The notes under the pieces: model-generated
What the model was told of the DNA's origin: nothing
Database searches by the model: none
The model's input: only the letters and a program-made list of their open reading frames with translations
Origin: Myxococcota bacterium
GTDB lineage: Bacteria; Myxococcota_A; UBA9042; DTJE01
DNA length: 45,247 nucleotides
Assembly (NCBI GenBank): GCA_017994695.1
Contig: JAGOKF010000024.1
Coordinates: 1-45,247, forward strand
Reading direction: 5' to 3'
Translations under genes and position numbers: made by a program
Shown here: positions 34,609-42,252 of the stretch, in pieces
Numbering within the stretch: the first letter of the stretch is position 1
How the letters are laid out: each line of letters starts with the position of its first letter

Positions 34609-35925
34609 ATGGGCGAGAGGCAGCGCTACCGGATCATCGAGAAGATCGACGCGGGCGGCATGGCGGAGATCTACAAGGCCGTCGCCATCACGCTGGACGG
34701 CTTCGAGAAGCCCGTGGCCATCAAGCGCATCCTCCCGTCCCTCTGCAACCAGCCGAAATTCGTGAACATGTTCCTGGACGAGGCCCGCCTGGCGATGCAC
34801 CTGAACCACGCGAACATCGTGCAGGTCTTCGACGTGGGCCGGGCCCAGGGCACCTACTTCATCGTGATGGAACTGATCGAGGGCTACAACCTCCGTAGGG
34901 TCTTCCAGCGCCTCTCGGAGGTGGGACAACGCTTCCCGGTCCCCATCGCCCTCTTCGTGGTCACCGAGATGCTGAAGGGGCTCGCCCACGCCCACGAGCG
35001 CCGGGACGCGAACGGGAACCCCCTGGGGATCGTCCACCGGGACGTGTCGCCGCCGAACGTGCTGATCTCCCGGGCCGGCGAGGTGAAGGTGACGGACTTC
35101 GGCCTGGCGAAGGCCATCACCCAGGCGGAACTGACCGACCCGGGCATCGTGAAGGGGAAGTTCAGCTACCTGTCTCCCGAGGCCATCGACGGCCGGGCGG
35201 TGGACCACCGGGCGGACCTCTTCAGCGCCGGCGTGGTCCTGTGGGAACTGCTGGCGAACCGGCGCCTCTTCCTGGGCAAGACCGAGATGGAGACCGTGGA
35301 CCTGGTCCAGAAGGCCGAGGTCCCCTCCCTGACCCTGCTGAACCCCGACGTTCCCGAGGAACTGGAACGGCTGGTGCTGAAGAGCCTGGCCCGGGACCCC
35401 CGGAAGCGCTACCACAGCGCCCGGGAGATGGGGGACTCCCTGATGGCCTTCCTGTTCCAGGAGGGTCTGAAGGTCACCTCCTACGACCTGACCGAGTTCC
35501 TCCGGAGCATCTTCGAGGCCCAGGCGGTAGAGGCCGAGGGGCTGAACCAGGAGCGGATCAGCCTGCTGATCTCCGACGAGATCCTGAGCCTGTCGATGAT
35601 GCGCTACGCGGGGCAGCCGCTGCCCATCGAGGGCAGCACCCCCATCCGGCTGGAGACCCTGAACCGGCTCGGGGGAGGGCACCTGTCCTCCGAGGACCTC
35701 CGGGGGCAGGCGGCCCGGATCGGGGACGGGTCGGCGATCCCCCGGACCCAGGGAACCCCCCTGGTGGAGATGCTGGAGGGACGGGAGACGATGGCGATGC
35801 CGGCCCTGCAGCCCCGGGCGCGTTCCGGCGGCCCGTGGCTGTGGGTGGGGATCGGCGGCCTGCTGCTGCTGGGGGCGCTGGCGGCGGCGGGGTGGTTCCT
35901 CCTGGGTCCCGGAGGTGGCGGATGA
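34609..35925 (+). CDS. Membrane-anchored Ser/Thr protein kinase
   Basis: 438 aa. An N-terminal kinase domain (about 7-275) holds the Gly loop IDAGGMAEIYKA, Lys39 in VAIKRIL, HRDVSPPNVL (Asp145) and TDFGLAK (Asp163). The SPPN variant of the catalytic loop is frequent in myxobacterial-type kinases. A linker of about 120 residues carries a likely phosphorylated low-complexity stretch. One transmembrane helix (WLWVGIGGLLLLGALAAAGWFL, about 407-428) ends the chain. RBS GGAAGGAGG. It overlaps the next gene by the ATGA at 35922. Substrates are unknown. Confidence 0.95.
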   Translation: MGERQRYRIIEKIDAGGMAEIYKAVAITLDGFEKPVAIKRILPSLCNQPKFVNMFLDEARLAMHLNHANIVQVFDVGRAQGTYFIVMELIEGYNLRRVFQRLSEVGQRFPVPIALFVVTEMLKGLAHAHERRDANGNPLGIVHRDVSPPNVLISRAGEVKVTDFGLAKAITQAELTDPGIVKGKFSYLSPEAIDGRAVDHRADLFSAGVVLWELLANRRLFLGKTEMETVDLVQKAEVPSLTLLNPDVPEELERLVLKSLARDPRKRYHSAREMGDSLMAFLFQEGLKVTSYDLTEFLRSIFEAQAVEAEGLNQERISLLISDEILSLSMMRYAGQPLPIEGSTPIRLETLNRLGGGHLSSEDLRGQAARIGDGSAIPRTQGTPLVEMLEGRETMAMPALQPRARSGGPWLWVGIGGLLLLGALAAAGWFLLGPGGGG

Positions 35926-36416
35926 GACGGCGGTTTCTTGCATCGGGGGCGATCCTGTGCCTGGCGGCGCTCCTTGGAGCCTGCGAGTCCTCCTCCGGAG
36001 AGACGTCCGACCCGGGGTCGATCCGGCCCGACGTGCGGGACGTCCCGGCGACCCCCGACGAGGCGCTGACCGACGAGGGACCGGAGGCCTACACGGTCCC
36101 GAATCCCTCGGGGAAGGGGCACGGGGAGCCCTGCCAGCAGGATGCGGAATGCCAGTTCCTGCGGTGCATCGAGGCTCCCACGGTGACCGGGGGCCTGTTC
36201 CGGATCTGCAGCAAGGACTGCGCCTCGGGACCCTTCGCCCCGTGCAGCCTGGAGGGGACCGGATACCTGTGCCTCCGGACCTCCCCCTCGGCCGGAAACG
36301 ACCTCGTTTCCTTCTGCGGGCTGCTCTGCGAGGACGCGGACCAGTGCCCCCCGGAATACGGGGACTGCCGGGTGGTGGTCGGGGCCCAGAAGACCTGCGC
36401 CGTGCCGGCCCCCTGA
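35922..36416 (+). CDS. Small Cys-rich lipoprotein coupled to the kinase
   Basis: 164 aa. Lipobox LAALLGAC after a short basic start. A Ser/Asp-rich linker is followed by a compact domain with about 10 Cys (GEPCQQDAECQFLRC; CSKDCASGPFAPCS; CGLLCEDADQCPPEYGDC). This resembles the Cys-rich modules of other myxobacterial surface proteins. It starts by overlapping the kinase stop and has GGAGGTGGCGG as ribosome site. Being co-translated with a sensor-type kinase, it could be a surface component of the same pathway; that is inference. Confidence 0.85.
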   Translation: MRRRFLASGAILCLAALLGACESSSGETSDPGSIRPDVRDVPATPDEALTDEGPEAYTVPNPSGKGHGEPCQQDAECQFLRCIEAPTVTGGLFRICSKDCASGPFAPCSLEGTGYLCLRTSPSAGNDLVSFCGLLCEDADQCPPEYGDCRVVVGAQKTCAVPAP

Positions 36417-36459
36417 CCGGATCGCCGGCGGCCTGTGCGGCATCGGTCCCGTCCGCTCG

Positions 36460-37959
36460 TCAGTCGTTGAAGATGTAGTCGTACCAGAATCGCTTGCTGC
36501 GGTCCGCGGTCAGGTCCACGTGGATGTGCTTGACCTGGGTGTACTCCAGCAGGCCGTGGGGCCCCAGTTCCCGGCCGACCCCCGACTGCTTGTAGCCCCC
36601 GAAGGGCGCCAGGGCGTTCAACAGGTGGTAGTCGTTGATCCAGACGGTCCCCGTCCGGATGCGCTTCGCGATGTCGATGGCCCGGGGCACGTCGCGGCTG
36701 AAGACCGCTCCCCCCAGGCCGTAGATGCTGTCGTTGGCCATCCGGATGGCGTCATCCACGTCGTCGTAGCGGATCACCGACAGGACGGGCCCGAAGATCT
36801 CCTCCTGGGCGATGCGCATCCGGTTGTCCACCTGGTCAAAGACCGTCGGCTCCACGAAGTGCCCCCGTTCCAGGTGCGGAGGCCGCCGCCCGCCGCAGAG
36901 CATCCGGGCCCCCTCTTTCTGCCCGGCCTCGATGTAGCCCATCACCGTGTTCCACTGGGACCGGGAAACCACCGGGCCCATCGTGGTGTCGAAGTCCTGG
37001 GGGTCCCCGACCCGGATGTGGCCGATGCGGTCCAGCATCCGGGCGACGAAGGTGTCGTAGATGCCCGCGGGGACGAAGCAGCGGGTACCCGACTCGCAGA
37101 CCTGCCCCGCGTGGAAGAAGGTCCCGAAGAGAGCCCCGTCCACGGCCAGGTCCAGGTCCGCGTCCTCCAGGACCAGCGTCGGGGACTTCCCCCCGAGTTC
37201 CAGCGTGACCTTCTTCACCGTGTCGGCGGCCATCCGCATCACCTGGCGGCCGGTCTCGGTGCTGCCGGTCAGGGCGACCTTGTCCACCATCGGGTTCGTG
37301 CAGAGTTCGGGCCCGATCACGCCGCCCGATCCCGTCAGGAGGTTGAAGACCCCGGGAGGCAGGTCCGCCTCGGCGATCACCCTGGCCAGTTCCAGGGCCG
37401 AGAGGGGGGTGTCCGTGGCGGGTTTCAGCACCGCCGTGTTGCCCATGATCAGGGCCGGGGCGGTCTTCCACACGGCCATCAGGAAGGGGAAGTTCCAGGG
37501 GATGATCCCGGCGCAGACCCCGATGGGTTCCCGGTTCACGAAGTTCCATGACACGTAGGGAAAGTCGATCCAGGGAAGAGGTTCGTAGGTCGGGAGCCGC
37601 GCCCCCAGGTCCACCAGCAGCCGGAAATGCTCGATGCCCAGGGGGATGTCCATCAGCGTGGTCTTGCGGATCGTGGCCCCCGAGTCCCTCGACTCCAGGT
37701 CCGCCAGTTCCGCCTGACGGGCCATCAGCCCCTCCACCACCCGCCCCAGGGCAGCCGCCCGATCCTTCGGGGACATCCGCGGCCAGGGCCCCTCGTCGAA
37801 GGCCTTCCGGGCCGCGGCAATGGCCCGGCGGGCATCCTCCACGGTGGCCACCGGGACCTCGGCGATGGGCTCCTCGGTGGCGGGATTGAAGGTCGCCCGG
37901 ACCGCGCCGTCGCTGGCGTCGCAGAACTGCCCGTCGATGAACAGCTGGTACCGTTCCAT
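36460..37959 (-). CDS. NAD(P)-dependent aldehyde dehydrogenase
   Basis: 499 aa, typical length. GIIPWNFPFLMAVWK starts the cofactor domain, TGSTETGRQVM forms the NAD loop, the general base Glu lies in TLELGGKSP and the nucleophile is Cys288 in AGQVCESGTRC. It ends with GGYKQSGVGRELGPHGLLEYTQVKHIHVDL, close to the betaine/retinal-type ALDH group. AGGAGG precedes the ATG. It is divergent from the patatin gene and convergent with the kinase/lipoprotein operon (43-bp gap). The substrate aldehyde is not known. Confidence 0.94.
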   Translation of the reverse strand: MERYQLFIDGQFCDASDGAVRATFNPATEEPIAEVPVATVEDARRAIAAARKAFDEGPWPRMSPKDRAAALGRVVEGLMARQAELADLESRDSGATIRKTTLMDIPLGIEHFRLLVDLGARLPTYEPLPWIDFPYVSWNFVNREPIGVCAGIIPWNFPFLMAVWKTAPALIMGNTAVLKPATDTPLSALELARVIAEADLPPGVFNLLTGSGGVIGPELCTNPMVDKVALTGSTETGRQVMRMAADTVKKVTLELGGKSPTLVLEDADLDLAVDGALFGTFFHAGQVCESGTRCFVPAGIYDTFVARMLDRIGHIRVGDPQDFDTTMGPVVSRSQWNTVMGYIEAGQKEGARMLCGGRRPPHLERGHFVEPTVFDQVDNRMRIAQEEIFGPVLSVIRYDDVDDAIRMANDSIYGLGGAVFSRDVPRAIDIAKRIRTGTVWINDYHLLNALAPFGGYKQSGVGRELGPHGLLEYTQVKHIHVDLTADRSKRFWYDYIFND

Positions 37960-38019
37960 GGAGGACCTCCTGACTGGGGATTTGATTCTACCGGGTGTCG
38001 ATTCCCCTGGACAGGGGCC

Positions 38020-38047
38020 TTGACGCAGCGCGTTAGCGCGTTATCTT
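38020..38047 (+). promoter_or_regulatory. Promoter with tandem GCGCGTTA operator-like repeat
   Basis: TTGACG (38020-38025), a 16-bp spacer, then TATCTT (38042-38047). The spacer contains GCGCGTTA at 38028-38035 repeated at once at 38036-38043, with the second copy running into the -10. A tandem repeat placed there would suit a repressor site. It serves the patatin gene and perhaps the leftward aldehyde dehydrogenase. Confidence 0.6.
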
Positions 38048-38073
38048 TGGGGCGGCAGTTCGGGGAGGCCGGG

Positions 38074-39078
38074 ATGAGAGAACAGCCCTCGAAGAGACCG
38101 CGGATCGGCGTGGCGCTGGGAGGAGGAGCCGCCCGGGGGTGGGCGCACCTGGGCGTGATCCGGGCCCTCCGGGAGGAGGGCATCGACCCCTGGTGCGTGG
38201 CGGGGACCAGCATCGGGTCCTTCATCGGAGCGGCGTGGATCAGCGGGAGTCTGGACCGCCTGACCCGGGAGGTCCTGGCCCTGAACCTGCGGCGGCTGCT
38301 GCCCTTCTTCCGGGTGCACCTGGCCCGGGCCGGGCTGATCGACGGACGGAGCCTCGAGCCTCTGATCCGGCAGTTCGTGACGGCGGAGCGCTTCGAGGAC
38401 CTTCCCCGGCGGTTCGGACTCAACGCCACGGACCTGCGCCTGGGGGAGGAGGTGCCGATCCGGGAGGGCGACCTGCTGTCGGGCATCCTGGCGAGCACCG
38501 CGGTGCCGGGCCTCTTCAGCCCGGTGGAGCGGGACGGGAGGCTCCTGGTGGACGGGGGACTGGTGAACCCGGTCCCGGTGTCCCTGGCCCGGGAGATGGG
38601 CGCCGAGGTGGTCGTCGCGGTGGACATCAACCACCACGTCGTCCGGGACGGCCCCTGGCAGCACCACGGGGAAGCGACCCAGGTCCCCGGGGAGGACTCC
38701 GTGCCCGCCGAGTCCGGCGACGACGGGGACCCGGACCGGAAGGCGCCCTGGCCCGAGTGGATGCGCCGGTGGCTCCCCTCCACCCGGAACTCCGGGAGCG
38801 ATTCCCCCGGACCGAAGCGGCCGGGATTGCACGAGGTCCTCTGGATGGGCATCGCCATCGGGGAGGTCGCCATCGGGGACCTCCGGATGCAGATCGACCG
38901 CCCGGAAGTGCTGATCCGGCCCCGGGTGGGGCACATCCCCTTCCTGGATTTCAGCCGGGGCGGGGAGGCGATCGACGCCGGGTACGAAGCGGCGCGGGAG
39001 ATCCTGGGCGATCCGGCGGTCCGGGCCCGCCTGGGGCTGGCCCCCCGGGAGGATTTCAGGGTACCCTCGGACCCATGA
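38074..39078 (+). CDS. Patatin-like phospholipase
   Basis: 334 aa. Patatin elements: ALGGGAARGWAHLGVIRAL (oxyanion loop), nucleophile Ser in AGTSIGSFIGAA, and the catalytic Asp in DGGLVNPVPV. About 60 acidic/charged residues (VPGEDSVPAESGDDGDPDRK, near 215-235) form an insert between strand and C-terminal helix. Related RssA/NTE proteins cleave membrane phospholipids. No signal peptide is seen, so it is likely cytoplasmic or membrane associated. RBS GGGGAGG. The stop overlaps the start of tsaD (ATGA). Confidence 0.92.
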   Translation: MREQPSKRPRIGVALGGGAARGWAHLGVIRALREEGIDPWCVAGTSIGSFIGAAWISGSLDRLTREVLALNLRRLLPFFRVHLARAGLIDGRSLEPLIRQFVTAERFEDLPRRFGLNATDLRLGEEVPIREGDLLSGILASTAVPGLFSPVERDGRLLVDGGLVNPVPVSLAREMGAEVVVAVDINHHVVRDGPWQHHGEATQVPGEDSVPAESGDDGDPDRKAPWPEWMRRWLPSTRNSGSDSPGPKRPGLHEVLWMGIAIGEVAIGDLRMQIDRPEVLIRPRVGHIPFLDFSRGGEAIDAGYEAAREILGDPAVRARLGLAPREDFRVPSDP

Positions 39079-40103
39079 GGGTCCTGGGCATCGAGTCCTC
39101 CTGCGACGAGACGGCGGCGGCGGTGGTCGAGGATGGCCGCCGGGTCCGGAGCAACGTGATCCACTCCCAGGTGGCGATCCACGCCCCGTTCCGGGGGGTG
39201 GTGCCCGAGGTGGCCTCCCGGGACCACCTGCGGCAGATCGTGCCGGTGGTGGACCGGGCGCTGCGGGAAGCCGACGTGACCCTCGACCGGGTGGACGGGA
39301 TCGCCGTGACCCTGGGACCGGGCCTGATCGGGTCGCTGCTGGTGGGGATCCAGTTCGCGAAGGGACTGGCCCTGGCCACGGGGAAACCCCTGGCGGGGAT
39401 CGACCACCTGGAGGCCCACGTGATGGCCTCCTTCCTGGTCCCGGAACGGGATCCCCCGGAGTTTCCCCACCTGGCCCTGGCCGTCTCCGGTGGACACACG
39501 AGCCTGTACCGGGTCGCGGCCCCCGGACGGCTGGAACTGCTGGGGAGGACCCGGGACGACGCCGCGGGAGAGGCCTTCGACAAGGCCGCCGCGATGCTGG
39601 AACTCCCCTACCCCGGCGGCATCTCCATCGAGCGGGCCGCCGAGGGGCACCGGACGGACGCGGTGGTCCTGCCGCGGCCCTTCCTGAAGGAAGGGTTGGA
39701 GATGTCCTTCTCGGGGCTCAAGACGGCGCTCCGGCGCCACCTGGAGACCCTGGGGCACCCCCCCGACCCCCGGGAGGTGGGGGAGATCGCCGCGGCCTTC
39801 CAGGAGGCGGTGGTGGACGTGCTGGTGACCAAGACCTGCCGGGCGGCCCGGGAGACCGGAACCCGGGACGTGGTGCTGGCCGGGGGCGTGTCGGCGAATC
39901 GGCGGCTCCGGGACCGGATGGCCGAGGCCCTGGAACGGGAGGGAAGGCGGATCCACCTGCTGCCCCTGTCCCTGTGCACCGACAACGCCGCGATGGTCGC
40001 CGGCCTCGGAACCCGCTATCTTTTCGGGGACCTGTCCGGGGCCCCGGCGCCCCGGGGCCTGGAGATGGAGCCCTACACCCGCGCCGGCGGAGGTGCCCGA
40101 TGA
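39075..40103 (+). CDS. tsaD: tRNA N6-adenosine threonylcarbamoyltransferase TsaD
   Basis: 342 aa. GIESSCDETAAAVV at the start, the metal motif H-x-x-x-H in DHLEAHVMAS, AVSGGHTSLY, GEAFDKAAAML, SFSGLKTAL and VVLAGGVSANRRLRDR. It catalyses threonylcarbamoyl transfer to A37 of tRNAs reading ANN codons, with TsaB and TsaE. Starts inside the patatin stop (ATGA) and ends inside the next start. Confidence 0.97.
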   Translation: MRVLGIESSCDETAAAVVEDGRRVRSNVIHSQVAIHAPFRGVVPEVASRDHLRQIVPVVDRALREADVTLDRVDGIAVTLGPGLIGSLLVGIQFAKGLALATGKPLAGIDHLEAHVMASFLVPERDPPEFPHLALAVSGGHTSLYRVAAPGRLELLGRTRDDAAGEAFDKAAAMLELPYPGGISIERAAEGHRTDAVVLPRPFLKEGLEMSFSGLKTALRRHLETLGHPPDPREVGEIAAAFQEAVVDVLVTKTCRAARETGTRDVVLAGGVSANRRLRDRMAEALEREGRRIHLLPLSLCTDNAAMVAGLGTRYLFGDLSGAPAPRGLEMEPYTRAGGGAR

Positions 40104-41434
40104 GGATGTGGGCGGCGGGATGGCTGTTGCTGGTGGCCGCTTGCGGCGTCGCGCCGGCGACGGACCTGGGCCCGGACCCGGGGAAGCCCGAAGAGGTGAT
40201 CGACGCCACGACGGATCTCCCTGATTCCGGGGTCAGCCCCGATGTGGCAACGGATGCGACTCCAGAATCCGGGGAGATCGGGAACTGTCCCGGCGGGATC
40301 CGCCCCTGGCAATGCCTGGTCCCCAGGGACTGCCCCGAAGGGACCTCCTGCTCGCTGCCGACCTCCTGCCCCGAGGGGTCGTGCCCCGGCGGCTGCCCGG
40401 ACCTCGGCGGCGGACGGCCGGGGGTCCCTGGCGTCTGCCTGTGGGCGCCCACGGCCACGCCGTGCTCGGCCACGCAGCGCTGCCCCGCGGGGACGGGCTG
40501 CTTCCTGGGCGGATCCCCGGACCTGGGGGTCTGCCGGACGCTGCCCCCGATCATCGGGGCGTGCTGGGGGGACCTGGACTGCCCGGCGTCGATGGGATGC
40601 GTCGGGGAGGTCCGCTGCGAGGCGACCCGGTGGGCGACCTGCGTGGACCACCCGGGGTTGTGCCTGCCCAGGCCGGGGCCCCCGGCCTGCCTGGAGGACG
40701 AGGACTGCGGCGAGGGCCAGTGGTGCCAGGGGGCCACGCTCTGCGCCCTCGGGGATCCCTCCTGCGCCGATCGGCCCGGGTCCTGCCGGGCCGGCCCGGC
40801 ACCCGACTGCACGCGGAACCCCGACTGCACGGGGGACCCGGCGGAACCGGTCTGCATCGCGGTGGCCACGGGGGGATCGGGCTACTGCGCCCCGGGGGCC
40901 GGCCTGCACCAGGGGGAGTGCTGGCAGGATGGCGAGGCCTGGTGCGGAGAGGAGGCCCCGGCGTGCGCCGGCGCGACCCCCTGCCCCCCGGGACGCCGCT
41001 GCCGGGCGGCCGGCATGCACGGGGGCGTCTGCGCGGCCTTCCCCCCGCCCGGGGAGGAAGGGATCCGGATCGACGTCCTGCGGGACGACGATGCGGACAC
41101 GGTGCTGGTGATCCGCAACGAGGGACCCGTGGCCATCTTCGTCCCGACCTGCGACACGCTGTTGATGGAGACCCAGAAGAACGGCGCCTGGCCGGAGGAC
41201 GGGACCTTCACCGGCAGCGCCCGGGATGCCCTCTGCGGGCTCCCGGGAGTCCCCGGAGCCATCCGGGTCCCCTCGGGAGGGGCCCGGGTGCTGAAGGGAC
41301 TGGAGGTGTTCCTGCCCCTGCCCTCCCCGAAGCGGATGGTGCTCCACTTCCGGATGGGGTGCGACGGCCGGGACCCCGAGGGCGGGGTCTGCACGGTGCC
41401 GGACCGGGTGGCCCGATCCGAGGCGTTCCTGTGA
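40100..41434 (+). CDS. Cys-rich predicted lipoprotein between tsaD and rsmA
   Basis: 444 aa. Lipobox LLLVAAC immediately after a short start. A Pro/Asp/Thr-rich linker is followed by more than 40 Cys in EGF-like spacings (CPEGTSCSLPTSCPEGSCPGGC; CLEDEDCGEGQWCQG; CTRNPDCTGDPAEPVC). From about 325 it changes to a Cys-poor beta domain (IRIDVLRDDDADTVLVIRNEG). The plan resembles surface-adhesin-like lipoproteins of myxobacteria. Each end overlaps a core gene: the ATGA with tsaD and GTGA with rsmA. Function not recognised. Confidence 0.85.
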   Translation: MRMWAAGWLLLVAACGVAPATDLGPDPGKPEEVIDATTDLPDSGVSPDVATDATPESGEIGNCPGGIRPWQCLVPRDCPEGTSCSLPTSCPEGSCPGGCPDLGGGRPGVPGVCLWAPTATPCSATQRCPAGTGCFLGGSPDLGVCRTLPPIIGACWGDLDCPASMGCVGEVRCEATRWATCVDHPGLCLPRPGPPACLEDEDCGEGQWCQGATLCALGDPSCADRPGSCRAGPAPDCTRNPDCTGDPAEPVCIAVATGGSGYCAPGAGLHQGECWQDGEAWCGEEAPACAGATPCPPGRRCRAAGMHGGVCAAFPPPGEEGIRIDVLRDDDADTVLVIRNEGPVAIFVPTCDTLLMETQKNGAWPEDGTFTGSARDALCGLPGVPGAIRVPSGGARVLKGLEVFLPLPSPKRMVLHFRMGCDGRDPEGGVCTVPDRVARSEAFL

Positions 41435-42252
41435 TCCCCGGACCCCCTCCCCCGGAGCGGCGCACGGCCCGCAAGGAACTGGGCCAGCACTTCCTGACCC
41501 ACGAGCGGGACGCCCGTCGCATCGTCGAGGCCCTGGACCCGAGACCCGGGGACACGGTGCTGGAGATCGGCCCGGGGCCGGGGGCCCTGACCCGGCACCT
41601 GGTCCCCCGATGCGGCCGGCTGCTGCTGCTGGAAAAGGACCCCCGGTTCGTGGCGGACCTGCGGGATCGCTACGGCGATTCTCCCCGGGTGGAGGTGATC
41701 GAGGGCGACGCCACGGAACCGGATTTGGCCCGGTGGCTGTCGCCGGGCATCCGGGTGGTCGGGAATCTGCCCTACAACGCGGGGACCGCGATCCTGATGA
41801 ATCTCCTGGAGAGCCGGGACCGCCTGGCCCGGGTCGTGGTGATGCTGCAGCAGGAGGTCGCGGAACGCCTGGTCGCGGCCCCGGGGAGCCGCGCCCGGGG
41901 ATCCCTGTCCCTCCGGGTGCAGGCCCGGGCGGGGGTAGCCCTGCGGTTCCGGGTCCCTCCGGGCCACTTCGTCCCCCCGCCGGCAGTCTGGTCGGCCGTG
42001 GTGGTGCTGGACCCGGCCGGAGCCGATCCGGAGGCCGCCGAGGCGGCGAGCCGTCCCTCCTTCGACGCCCTGGCCCAGGCCCTCTTCGCCCAGCCCCGGA
42101 AGACGGTGGTCAACAGCCTCGCCGACGGCACCCGCCTCCCCCGGGAGAGGATCGCCGAGGCCCTGGCCCGGGTCCCCATCGACCCGGGCATCCGGCCGTC
42201 GATGGTCACGCAGGACGCCTTCCTGGGGCTGTGGCGGGAACTGGGATCCTAG
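41431..42252 (+). CDS. rsmA: 16S rRNA dimethyladenosine transferase RsmA (KsgA)
   Basis: 273 aa, from GTG overlapping the previous stop (GTGA). KELGQHFLT lies near the start, SAM motif I is [15 protein letters not shown], the catalytic N-L-P-Y is at GNLPYNAG, and the C-terminal domain has [12 protein letters not shown] and PRKTVVNSL. It dimethylates two adjacent adenines near the 3' end of 16S rRNA. A related eukaryotic-type variant is excluded by the GNLPYN motif. The stop TAG shares four bases with the convergent gyrA stop. Confidence 0.96.
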   Translation: MIPGPPPPERRTARKELGQHFLTHERDARRIVEALDPRPGDTVLEIGPGPGALTRHLVPRCGRLLLLEKDPRFVADLRDRYGDSPRVEVIEGDATEPDLARWLSPGIRVVGNLPYNAGTAILMNLLESRDRLARVVVMLQQEVAERLVAAPGSRARGSLSLRVQARAGVALRFRVPPGHFVPPPAVWSAVVVLDPAGADPEAAEAASRPSFDALAQALFAQPRKTVVNSLADGTRLPRERIAEALARVPIDPGIRPSMVTQDAFLGLWRELGS

